Positions 10,337 through 19,569 of a stretch of DNA of 54,031 nucleotides are shown here, one piece after another (the stretch's first letter is position 1; each line of letters begins with the position of its first letter). The notes under the pieces are model-generated. The model had not been told where the DNA came from, made no database searches, and saw only the letters and a program-made list of their open reading frames with translations. Origin of the DNA: Methylocystaceae bacterium (lineage in GTDB: Bacteria > Pseudomonadota > Alphaproteobacteria > Rhizobiales > Beijerinckiaceae); contig OMIO01000106.1 in the NCBI GenBank assembly GCA_900299115.1, forward strand, positions 1 through 54,031, written 5' to 3'. Made by a program: the position numbers and the translations under genes.

Positions 10337-10405
10337 ACACGCTTTCTGCACGCCGTTGACGACGCCGGCGCGGCTGGGTTACGAGACGGGCGTTTTGTTT
10401 TTGCG

Positions 10406-10756
10406 TTGATGGGCGTTAGTGGAATGCCGCGAGAGAGTATCGCTAAATTTGCGATTGGACAGGTCGTCAAACACCGTCGCTATCCTTTTCGCGGCGTAAT
10501 TTACGACGTCGATCCCGAGTTCGCAAATACAGAAGAATGGTGGCTTTCCATTCCTGAGGAGTTGAGGCCGCGCAAGGATCAGCCATTTTATCATCTCTTC
10601 GCGGAAAATGCTGAAACAGAATATGTCGCTTATGTTTCAGAACAAAATCTTGTGCCAGACACTTCTGGAGATCCTATCCGCCATCCTCAAGTGGAAGAGA
10701 CATTTGAACGAGATACAGATGGCGTTTATCGGGTGCGCGCGCCTATTCGACACTAA
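10406..10756 (+). CDS. hspQ: Heat shock protein HspQ (start may be the internal MPRES)
   Basis: AKFAIGQVVKHRRYPFRGVIYDVDPEF...QPFYHLFAEN...YVSEQNL. Confidence 0.92.
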   Translation: MMGVSGMPRESIAKFAIGQVVKHRRYPFRGVIYDVDPEFANTEEWWLSIPEELRPRKDQPFYHLFAENAETEYVAYVSEQNLVPDTSGDPIRHPQVEETFERDTDGVYRVRAPIRH

Positions 10757-10782
10757 TTTAAAAATCAAATCTAATAAGGAAA

Positions 10783-10820
10783 AAAACGCCCGCACAAATC
10801 GCGCGGGCGTTTAATTTTTA
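10783..10820. terminator. Intrinsic (possibly bidirectional) terminator
   Basis: AAAAACGCCCGCACAAATCGCGCGGGCGTTTAATTTTT hairpin with flanking A/T tracts, between convergent hspQ and ialB-like genes. Confidence 0.85.
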
Positions 10821-10848
10821 GCCTTATCCAACAGGCATTGACGAACTG

Positions 10849-11583
10849 TTATTTCGCCGCTGGAGCTGGGCCCTTGCCCTCAAGACGCTTGCGCTCTTCT
10901 TCGGCCTTTTTCTGCAACTCAGCCTGAAGCTTCTTCTGCTGGTCTTCGAGCACTTTTGGATCGATCGGCGCGCCATCAAAAGCCTTGCCGAAATTATCAA
11001 GCGGCAAGAAGAATGTTACTTCTGCATTCGCTTGGTTTTTGACAATGACTGTCATTTTTTCTGCTTTTTTCATGCCGTCAATGACAGCCTTTTTCACCTT
11101 AGCTTCAGCGAAACAGCCATTTCGAAAACAAATTTCAAATGAGCCCGTTTCCATTGCGCCCTTGTCAATTGCAAAGCGGAAACCTGGCTTGAGCATTAGG
11201 CCCGGCGGCAGCAATAGTCTGATGAGCTTTTGATCATCGCCTTTTGGGTCATAAACAGCCAAAGCTAACAAAGGCTGCGGAGGATCCTCCGGCTTTGCGC
11301 CTGGGACGCCAAAGTCACGGGTTGTGTAACAAATCTCTTTCTTTGTCGCCGGATCGGCGCCGCAGATTTTAGTCCAATCTGGCTGAACCGCGGTCAGGGT
11401 CGCAGCGACAGGACCACCTGGAGCGGCGCCTTGAGGCGGCGCTACGCCAGCAGGCGCGGCGGCAGGCGCTTGCGCCCCTGCAGCGGGAGCGGCGGCAGGA
11501 GCCTGGGCTTGCGCCTGCGCGCCAGCCAGCAGGAAGGCTCCAGCTAAGGCGATCGCGCTAAGGCGCGAAACTTGGATCGACAT
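10849..11583 (-). CDS. Invasion-associated locus B (IalB) family protein
   Basis: Signal peptide, Ala/Pro-rich linker, WTKICGADPATKKEICYTTRDFG...FEICFRNGCFAEAKV; start trimmed to MSIQVSRLSAIALAG with good SD. Confidence 0.88.
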   Translation of the reverse strand: MSIQVSRLSAIALAGAFLLAGAQAQAQAPAAAPAAGAQAPAAAPAGVAPPQGAAPGGPVAATLTAVQPDWTKICGADPATKKEICYTTRDFGVPGAKPEDPPQPLLALAVYDPKGDDQKLIRLLLPPGLMLKPGFRFAIDKGAMETGSFEICFRNGCFAEAKVKKAVIDGMKKAEKMTVIVKNQANAEVTFFLPLDNFGKAFDGAPIDPKVLEDQQKKLQAELQKKAEEERKRLEGKGPAPAAK

Positions 11584-11905
11584 CGGAAATCCTTTCGATT
11601 TTCGGCTCGGCGACGCCAGGGAGGCGCCACAAACAGGCGGTATTGCCTCCTTCTCACAGCGCATGTCCGACGAGCGGACACGACTTTCCTGCAAGGGCGA
11701 CACGTAGCCCGAAACCGCGATTGCTTTCGACAGGCCAAGCTGTCGAAACGACAAGCTGCTCATACATGGTCGCGCGGGTAAATTCCAGACTATCCGGAGC
11801 GTTCAGAGGCTGCTTGTGATCCTTTTCACTGAAAAAACTGAAATTACGAGAGGATTGGGCCCCTCAACGCCTTAAAGAGGTCTCAGCTTTGACTATTGTT
11901 ACCGC

Positions 11906-13816
11906 ATGACACGCGTTGCGATTCGCTGGCTAACCGCCAGTTTTAGGCACACTTCACGTTTTGGGCTCAGTCTCGTGCTGTTCGCCAGCATTTTCAGCTC
12001 GCGACTGCTGGCCGCCGAACCCTCCGCGCCCCTTGCGCCACCCCAGGAGCGTAAGCTGAGCCCTGCCCATGGGCTCGCGATGCACGGCGATCCCGCCTTG
12101 GCTGCGGACTTTCATCACTTTCCATATGCCGATCCCAATGCTCGAAAAGGCGGACAACTCAGAATTGGCCTTTCTGGAACCTTTGACAGTCTGAATCCGT
12201 TTAATCTGAAATCTGGTTCTGCCGCTCAAGGTTTAGTGGGTAATGTTTTTCAAAGCTTAATGGCGCGCTCGCTTGACGAGCCCTTCACGCTTTATCCGCT
12301 GATCGCCGCCTCGATTGAGTTAGACCCTGCGCGCAGCTTTATCGTTTTTCACTTGAATCCTCGCGCGCATTTTTCAGATGGCGCGCCCATAACAGCAGCG
12401 GACGTTCTTTTCAGCTTTAATTTGCTCAAAACGAAAGGGCGCCCCCAGCAACGAGGCGCATTCTCGCTGGTTAAAAACGTAGACGCGCCGGATCCTTTGA
12501 CGGTCCGCTTTGATCTAACAGGCGTCAGCGACCGAGAGTTACCTTTGATTTTGGCGATTATGCCCATCCTACCAAAACACGCGACGGATCTAGAGCGCTT
12601 TCCTGACGCGAGTTTAGCAAAACCATTAGGATCTGGCCCCTATATTGTTGCTGACGTTAAAGCTGGCGCCCGACTTCTCTTGCAAAGAGATCCAAATTAT
12701 TGGGGCGCAGATACGCCAAGCCAACGCGGCTTTTATAATTTTGATGCAATAGATATTCAGTATTTTCGCGATGGCAATTCACTTTTTGAAGCCTTTAAAG
12801 CGGGACTGCTTGACTATCGAGATGAAACAAGCACGACACGCTGGTCCACGGGCTATGAATTTCCTGCAGCTAAAGACGGGCGCGTCATTAAAGAAGCATT
12901 GAAAAATGACATGCCTAAAGGCTTGGAAGGGTTCGTATTCAATACCCGCCAATCACTATTCAAAGATATAAAATTGCGCGAAGCGATTGGCTTAATGTTC
13001 GATTTTGAGTGGGTCAATGCAAATCTATATTCAGGTCTCTACACGCGTACAAAAAGTTTTTTTGACGAGTCAGAACTCTCCTCTTCGGGCAGAGCCGCCA
13101 GCCAAGAAGAACTGAGGCTGCTTGCGCCATATTTGAGTGACGTCAGAAAGGATATTTTAGACGGTCAATGGAAACCCCCTATTCATGATGGATCGGGGCG
13201 AGATCGAGAAATCGCCAAGAAATCGCTCGATCTTCTTGCTCAGGCTGGCTATCGCATTAAAGGCGATGTCTTAACCAAAGACGGCGCGCCAGTACGTTTT
13301 GAAATTATGGTAAAGGATCGCAATCAAGAACGTTTAGCGCTGAACTTCTCATCCTCTTTGCAAAGGATTGGCGTTGAGGCGCAGGTGCGCTTAGTAGATG
13401 AGGTCCAATATCAACGTCGACGTCAGAAATTTGATTTTGATATGATGATTGGCCAATGGATTGCGTCAGCCTCTCCGGGAAATGAACAAAGAAATCGATG
13501 GGGTTCGGTCAGCGCGACACAGGAAGCTTCTTTTAATCTTGCAGGCGCAAGCTCGCCAGCTATTGACGCCATGATATCGGCCTTGCTCGCTGCACAAACG
13601 CATGATGAATTTATCACAGCTGTCAGGGCTTATGATCGCGTCTTGCTCTCGGGATTTTATGTTGTGCCCCTGTTTCATGCCTCTGAGCAATGGAATGCCC
13701 ACGCAGCGGCCATCATTCATCCAGCGCAAACCCCGCGCTACGCCACTCCCATGTTTGGACCAACTTTGGAAAGCTGGCAGATGACTCAATCTTCTAGCGC
13801 TACGCCACGAGAATAA
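11906..13816 (+). CDS. Extracellular solute-binding protein family 5 (YejA-like)
   Basis: HGLAMHGDPALAADFHHFPYADPNARKGG, GTFDSLNPFNLK, YW...SQRGFYNFD. Confidence 0.92.
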   Translation: MTRVAIRWLTASFRHTSRFGLSLVLFASIFSSRLLAAEPSAPLAPPQERKLSPAHGLAMHGDPALAADFHHFPYADPNARKGGQLRIGLSGTFDSLNPFNLKSGSAAQGLVGNVFQSLMARSLDEPFTLYPLIAASIELDPARSFIVFHLNPRAHFSDGAPITAADVLFSFNLLKTKGRPQQRGAFSLVKNVDAPDPLTVRFDLTGVSDRELPLILAIMPILPKHATDLERFPDASLAKPLGSGPYIVADVKAGARLLLQRDPNYWGADTPSQRGFYNFDAIDIQYFRDGNSLFEAFKAGLLDYRDETSTTRWSTGYEFPAAKDGRVIKEALKNDMPKGLEGFVFNTRQSLFKDIKLREAIGLMFDFEWVNANLYSGLYTRTKSFFDESELSSSGRAASQEELRLLAPYLSDVRKDILDGQWKPPIHDGSGRDREIAKKSLDLLAQAGYRIKGDVLTKDGAPVRFEIMVKDRNQERLALNFSSSLQRIGVEAQVRLVDEVQYQRRRQKFDFDMMIGQWIASASPGNEQRNRWGSVSATQEASFNLAGASSPAIDAMISALLAAQTHDEFITAVRAYDRVLLSGFYVVPLFHASEQWNAHAAAIIHPAQTPRYATPMFGPTLESWQMTQSSSATPRE

Positions 13817-13837
13817 TTTTCGGAGAAAAATGATAAA

Positions 13838-15640
13838 ATGGTCGTGAGGCGGCTTGACCCAATTCTTATTGATCAAATCGCCGCCGGCGAGGTCATAGAG
13901 CGTCCCGCATCAGCAGTAAAAGAACTTGTCGAGAATGCGCTCGACGCCAAAGCTAAACAAATCGATATCGCCATCGAAGGAGGCGGACGCAAACTTATTC
14001 GCATCATCGATGATGGCTGCGGAATGAATAAAGAAGACCTTGCTCTGGCCATCGAACGCCACGCAACGTCGAAGATTCCTGATGGCGATTTGACCAATAT
14101 CCTCACACTCGGCTTCCGTGGAGAAGCGCTTCCCTCTATTGCAGCCGTAACAGATTTAACGATTGATACACGCAGCCACAATCAACCTCATAGTTACAAG
14201 CTCCGCGTAGAAGCCGGCCAAAAAAGAGAATTTTTGGCCAGTAACTGGCCCCGGGGCACACGCATTGAAGCACGCGCGCTCTTTGCTGCAACACCCGCGC
14301 GACTTAAATTCTTAAAAACTGAACGAACAGAAACCGCAGCTGTCGCTGATGTCATCAAACGATTAGCAATGGCTCATTCTCAGGTAGGCTTTAGTTTTGC
14401 AGCTGACGCTGGAGCATCTTTTGATTATGCGCCCTGCGAGGCGGGGCCTGAAGGGAAGCGGCGACGCATCGCACAAGTACTCGGAGATGAGTTCCGAGCC
14501 AATTCTATAGAGATCGACGCTGCACGCGAGGATATCACGCTAACAGGCTTTGCAAGTCTGCCAACCCATAATCGCGGCAATGCGCAAATGCAATTTGTGT
14601 ATGTGAACGGCAGACCAATACGAGACAAATTATTTACTGGCGCAATTCGTGCAGCTTATATGGATTTTCTAGCTCACGACCGTCATCCATCGCTCGTTCT
14701 CTATCTTCATTGCGATCCGAAAATCGTTGATATCAATGTTCATCCCGCTAAAGCAGAGGTCCGATTTGCTGACCCTGGACTAATCCGCGGTCTCGTTGTT
14801 GGAGCGATAAAGCAGGCGCTGGCGCGTGAAAGCCATCGTAGCACGAGCGCAAACGCCCGCTCCGCCATTAATTTGATTGCAGAAAAATACGCTCATCGAA
14901 ACACCCCGCCAGTAAATTGGGATATTCACGCTTCTCCCTCAGCGCCCAAAGATTTTAGATTAAATCACCAAGAAGCATTTCAAAATATCCCGCCTTCTGC
15001 TGACGCTCGACCGCATGAAGCAATAAGACAAGATATCGAGAACATATCAGAAATTGATTATGCGCCGCTCGGCGCAGCACGTGCGCAGATACATGAAACC
15101 TATATTATTTCTCAAACACATGACGGGCTTGTTATCGTCGATCAGCACGCAGCTCATGAGCGTCTTTTATATGAAAATCTCAAGCGTCAGCGCGAACAAA
15201 ATGGCGTGGCAAAACAAATGCTGCTCATTCCAATTGTCGTTGAACTTGATAGCGGTCGACTGCAGGCTATTTCAGCTGTGATTACGGAACTGGCAAGCTT
15301 AGGCCTGGTTTTAGAGCCGTTTGGACCAGGGGCTATTCTTGTTCGCGAAAGCCCCGCTATCCTCGGAGACATTGATCATAAGAAACTCATCGCTAATATA
15401 GCCGATCTTCTTGCGGAAGAGGGCGATACGCGTGGACTTTCGCGCCAATTAGATCGGGTCTTATCTACCTGCGCATGCCATTACTCTATTCGTGCCGGCC
15501 GTCGACTCAGCGCCCCAGAAATGAATGCTTTGTTAAGAGAAATGGAAACGACGCCAGGCGCTGGCCAATGCAACCATGGACGACCAACATATATAGAATT
15601 AAAACTCAGCGATATTGAAAAATTATTTGGCCGCAAATAA
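13838..15640 (+). CDS. mutL: DNA mismatch repair endonuclease MutL
   Basis: LDPILIDQIAAGEVIERPASAVKELVENALDA, TLGFRGEALPSIAAV, VNGRPIRD, DQHAAHERLLYE. Confidence 0.97.
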   Translation: MVVRRLDPILIDQIAAGEVIERPASAVKELVENALDAKAKQIDIAIEGGGRKLIRIIDDGCGMNKEDLALAIERHATSKIPDGDLTNILTLGFRGEALPSIAAVTDLTIDTRSHNQPHSYKLRVEAGQKREFLASNWPRGTRIEARALFAATPARLKFLKTERTETAAVADVIKRLAMAHSQVGFSFAADAGASFDYAPCEAGPEGKRRRIAQVLGDEFRANSIEIDAAREDITLTGFASLPTHNRGNAQMQFVYVNGRPIRDKLFTGAIRAAYMDFLAHDRHPSLVLYLHCDPKIVDINVHPAKAEVRFADPGLIRGLVVGAIKQALARESHRSTSANARSAINLIAEKYAHRNTPPVNWDIHASPSAPKDFRLNHQEAFQNIPPSADARPHEAIRQDIENISEIDYAPLGAARAQIHETYIISQTHDGLVIVDQHAAHERLLYENLKRQREQNGVAKQMLLIPIVVELDSGRLQAISAVITELASLGLVLEPFGPGAILVRESPAILGDIDHKKLIANIADLLAEEGDTRGLSRQLDRVLSTCACHYSIRAGRRLSAPEMNALLREMETTPGAGQCNHGRPTYIELKLSDIEKLFGRK

Positions 15641-15697
15641 TTTACTACGCTGTTTATTCAAAAAATATAACATATCATTATAAATCGGAGATATCTC

Positions 15698-16234
15698 ATG
15701 CCTAATCAGTGGTCTCGTCGCAGGCTTGTCTTTGGAACTGCGCTGACTTTGAGTATGCCCTATCCGGCATATAGTGAAACAAAAGTTGAAATTGAGGATT
15801 TTGATGATACAGGCGTCAGCAAAGGCGTTGCTTTAACAAATAAGCTTATTAAAACAGACGCTCAATGGCGCAAAGAACTCTCAAACCAAGCCTATGAGAT
15901 TATGCGTAAAGAAGGCACGGAGCGGCCTTTTACAGGCGCATATTGGGACAATCACGCAGCAGGACTCTATCTTTGTATTGGTTGCCGAACAAAGCTCTTT
16001 AACGCTAATACAAAATTCGACTCAGGTACGGGTTGGCCGAGCTATTGGGCGCCAATCTCACAAAAAAATATTATTGAAATATCCGACACTTCATTTGGCA
16101 TGCGGCGCATTGCCGTATCTTGCAAACGCTGCGATGCGCATCTTGGGCATGTTTTTACCGACGGACCAAAACCGACTGGCTTGCGATATTGCATAAATTC
16201 AGCGGCTCTAGACTTCTCGCCTCTTAAAAAATAA
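15698..16234 (+). CDS. msrB: Peptide-methionine (R)-S-oxide reductase MsrB, probably exported (RR-containing signal)
   Basis: [60 protein letters not shown]. Confidence 0.96.
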   Translation: MPNQWSRRRLVFGTALTLSMPYPAYSETKVEIEDFDDTGVSKGVALTNKLIKTDAQWRKELSNQAYEIMRKEGTERPFTGAYWDNHAAGLYLCIGCRTKLFNANTKFDSGTGWPSYWAPISQKNIIEISDTSFGMRRIAVSCKRCDAHLGHVFTDGPKPTGLRYCINSAALDFSPLKK

Positions 16235-16285
16235 GTTTATTGAGTATCAGGCCGCGCTTTTTATCTCTAACAAAACAAAAATGAA

Positions 16286-17623
16286 TTAATAGCGGGGGAT
16301 GTCGACTAAGGCTTTATAATTAAGCAAATTCTCTAGCGCCTCAGCACGATCCGGCGGGAGCCAAAGGCCTTGCTCATAACCATTAAGGTAATTGATAATT
16401 TCGTTTGCTGATTTTTTATCATCGCTTTGTTCAAAAAAATTCAATGCACGCTTAAGTAGGACCCTGTCATTCAATTTATGCGCGACCCTGGTAAGAGATG
16501 AAAGCCCCTCTATCTCATCAGGCAATGATATCCTCGCCTGACGCAAGACTAATAGATCTTCATCTCGTTTTAGAGCAAGCAAAGCGCGCGCTTGTTGTCT
16601 TAAGGTCATCGTCTTTGACGCCATGCCGTGGGCATCGCAAGCGGCTAAATATCTCTGAAGGAGCGCGCCGTTCTGGCGTAATTCTGACATAGGCTTTGGC
16701 GACTCTGCCTCACCAAATACCCCGCTTGTTGCTATCGCTGCAATCAAGCTGGGATCAGAAACATAGGCTGAGTACCCGCCTAATGCATAAAGTCTTTGAC
16801 GTTTCATTGGCGCAATACGCCTAAGTAACCGCGCATAACTCAATTGCGCCAGCGGATCTAATCCTTCCCAAGCGCCCACCTGATCGAATGGAGGCAGCGT
16901 TGAAATTTCTGCCAGAGATTTGTTGAGCAAAGCGGTCAAGCGTTCTCGACATTTGCGGAGCTGTGCGTGAAGGGGGGTTGTTTGAGATAATTGCGCCGCC
17001 TGATTGATAATTTCACTAATCAGCGGATCGTCCTCTTTGACGCGCAATGGCTGGAGACCATCTGAACCAAAACGCAATAAACGAAGCTTTTCTTGTCCGC
17101 CAGGATCAATTGGCGCGACAAGCAGATCACCCAACATTGCGCTTGGGCACACAAGGCCTACGTCATCGCCTAACGCTGCTGCAAAAAAATCTATTTCTAT
17201 AATCTCGCCATTTTTACGATTGCCTTCGCTTACCGCCACTCTTCTCACAGCAACGCCATGCCCAGCATATTTTTCTGGATCTAAAATCAAGCGTAAGAGA
17301 TTAACGATACTGACTGATCCATCCATGGCGACAGCGTCAGGACATTCATCCTTTCTCCCTGTTGCCGCTCTAAGATCTGTTAAATTAAGAGGATCAATTA
17401 GCGGCGCGCCGTTAAGCTTTTGCAACTGGTTCCAAATATCTAACCGTTGTCGTTGTCGCATCGCGATAAAAGCATATACTCGACGCAAGAGCTGCGTATT
17501 GTCCTGTAATGTCTGAGTTAGACGGATCTGTAAAATTGCCCGAGGAGCGCCATTCTCATTGAGCCAATGCTGCATGATCGAAAAGGGCGCCTGACGCATA
17601 TCGGCTTTGACACGCAAGTCCAA
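16286..17623 (-). CDS. Hypothetical protein; in-frame continuation of 17651..18178 after a TAG codon
   Basis: 445 aa ORF initiating only at TTG; nine sense codons separate it from the upstream TAG in the same frame. Confidence 0.6.
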   Translation of the reverse strand: MDLRVKADMRQAPFSIMQHWLNENGAPRAILQIRLTQTLQDNTQLLRRVYAFIAMRQRQRLDIWNQLQKLNGAPLIDPLNLTDLRAATGRKDECPDAVAMDGSVSIVNLLRLILDPEKYAGHGVAVRRVAVSEGNRKNGEIIEIDFFAAALGDDVGLVCPSAMLGDLLVAPIDPGGQEKLRLLRFGSDGLQPLRVKEDDPLISEIINQAAQLSQTTPLHAQLRKCRERLTALLNKSLAEISTLPPFDQVGAWEGLDPLAQLSYARLLRRIAPMKRQRLYALGGYSAYVSDPSLIAAIATSGVFGEAESPKPMSELRQNGALLQRYLAACDAHGMASKTMTLRQQARALLALKRDEDLLVLRQARISLPDEIEGLSSLTRVAHKLNDRVLLKRALNFFEQSDDKKSANEIINYLNGYEQGLWLPPDRAEALENLLNYKALVDIPRY

Positions 17624-17650
17624 CGGCTGAGGGTGAATTGTAATACGCGC

Positions 17651-18178
17651 CTATGCGCTGGGATAAACGCGCGTTGCCGGCGCAAGCCATAATAGCCAAT
17701 CATTATCCTCAAAACGTTCGCACACGCGCCTTTGGCTTATCGCCCATAATAAGGCTGAAGAATTTTGGGAAATTTGCTGACGAATTTCACTGATGCCCTC
17801 ACCCCTATTTTCGATGAATTTGGCCTCAAGTATAATCTCTCCACTTGCTTCACGCTTTTCTTCTCGCGCCATCAAAAGTTGAATTTCTGGTTGCGCTGGC
17901 AGTGCGCTCTCCGCCACTAAGCGCACGGTCACGGTCTTTCCATCGCCCGACGTCAGTCTCAAAAAGCGATGGCCCTCTGGCAAAGCGATAACGAGAATAT
18001 CAGCGCTCCACCGGGAAACGTCTATAACATCAACAAGCGTTGCATTCTCGCGGAGGAATTCATCTGATGCTGAGACAATGGTGAGATGAGGTAATGCGCT
18101 ATCAGCAGGTAAGTTTAGCCGACCGATCGTTAAACGATCTTGCCCATCCCAAAAAAAATCTAGCTGCTCTCGCCACAT
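17651..18178 (-). CDS. Hypothetical protein; N-terminal portion of a possible 630-aa product interrupted by TAG (17651-17653)
   Basis: 175 aa ORF ending ...ATRVYPSA*; same reading frame as 16286..17623. Confidence 0.55.
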   Translation of the reverse strand: MWREQLDFFWDGQDRLTIGRLNLPADSALPHLTIVSASDEFLRENATLVDVIDVSRWSADILVIALPEGHRFLRLTSGDGKTVTVRLVAESALPAQPEIQLLMAREEKREASGEIILEAKFIENRGEGISEIRQQISQNSSALLWAISQRRVCERFEDNDWLLWLAPATRVYPSA

Positions 18179-18330
18179 GCGCCTTGCGCCTAATAACTAG
18201 CATGGCGCTACCGCCATGCAGAGGATGCCTGAGTTGAGCGCTAGAAACCTATTTCACGCACTCAAATTAAAAAATATCCCATGATTAAGGAAAAAGCGCC
18301 ACAAAAGACTCCCGAGCATTCTCTTTGGAC

Positions 18331-19407
18331 TTAACGACTCCGCGGCGGAAGAATTGGCAAGGTCACCTCAGGTTGACGGCCCGTTAAAGATTTCAGGAAA
18401 GCGACTATTTTCTTGGTTTCCTCATTCGATAAAGCGACGCCAAGCTGACTGGAACCCATAACAGACACAGCTTTTGATAAATCATATGTTGACCCATTAT
18501 GAAAATAAGGCGCCGTTAATTCGACATTACGCAGCCCAGGAATTTTAAATACATAGCGATCCGCTATATCCTTAGTAACGCCAAATCGACCTTGATCATC
18601 TGCGGGAAGATGCTCAACCGCTGGCTGAGCCACAACGCCAAATTTTGCATAAGCGCCGCCGCCTAAATTAATTCCGTTATGACAAGACGCGCAGCCCTTA
18701 TCGATGAAAAGCTTCACGCCGGCTTTTTCTTCATCTGATAAGGCAGCGTCATTTCCAACAAGCCATCGATCAAAAGGCGCATCTGGCGTAATCAACGTTG
18801 CTTCAAAAAGCGCGATAGCTCGACCAATATTTTCATAAACGAGCGGATCAGCTTGGTCTGGAAATGCTTTTTTAAACGCATTAACATAAGCAGGCATTGA
18901 CTGCAGCTGATCAATTGCATGTTGCTTTGACGCTGTTAGTTCAACTGGATTAATCGCCATCGGCCCGCCGCGGGACTTCAGTAGGGCCTTGGGATTGGCC
19001 ATCACTGAATTCACAACTTGATCTTTAAGATCGCTGGCGCGCCCGTCCCAATATTGTGATTTATTGAAAACTGCATTGAATACCGTTTGCACCTCTCGCC
19101 CCGCCAATTTGACGTTACGATCTCCTGACAGCTCACCGCCATCAACTCCGCCAATGCTAATGTTGTGACAGATTGCGCAACTAATGCCATGCGTGTCGGA
19201 TAGCCTTGGCTCAAAGAAAAGCATTTTGCCCAAAGCAAGCTTTTCAGGCGTGGCGGGATCATTTGGCGTCGCTGGCGCGGTTTGGGGAATAGGCTCGAAT
19301 AATTTTTTAGCCTGATCCCTGAGCGTTTCCTCCGCCTGAACCGAATGAGCGCTTAATGTAGCGCAAAGGAGAACCGCCGCGAGGCGAAGGAATATGCAAA
19401 TCCGCAT
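18331..19407 (-). CDS. Di-heme cytochrome-c peroxidase (CcpA/MauG family)
   Basis: Signal peptide, two heme c motifs CAICH and CASCH, LFFEPRLSDTHGISC, PYFHNGS. Confidence 0.94.
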   Translation of the reverse strand: MRICIFLRLAAVLLCATLSAHSVQAEETLRDQAKKLFEPIPQTAPATPNDPATPEKLALGKMLFFEPRLSDTHGISCAICHNISIGGVDGGELSGDRNVKLAGREVQTVFNAVFNKSQYWDGRASDLKDQVVNSVMANPKALLKSRGGPMAINPVELTASKQHAIDQLQSMPAYVNAFKKAFPDQADPLVYENIGRAIALFEATLITPDAPFDRWLVGNDAALSDEEKAGVKLFIDKGCASCHNGINLGGGAYAKFGVVAQPAVEHLPADDQGRFGVTKDIADRYVFKIPGLRNVELTAPYFHNGSTYDLSKAVSVMGSSQLGVALSNEETKKIVAFLKSLTGRQPEVTLPILPPRSR

Positions 19408-19569
19408 CTTAGAGACCTTTGCTTCAGATAAACGAGACCTTGAATCGGCTTATAGCATGTTTCCGTCGCCGCGCAGACGCTTTGACAGTCAAATGCGCCC
19501 TCCGTGTTTATTCCCTCCATTCCATCAGCCGCAAGGCCAGCTTTTGAGTTCTGCTGAGCGCAAAACGAC

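Noticed and set aside
11954-12229. Minus-strand ORFs within the solute-binding protein gene and many other antisense ORFs in the track
   Set aside because: Fully antisense to strongly supported genes with no independent support.
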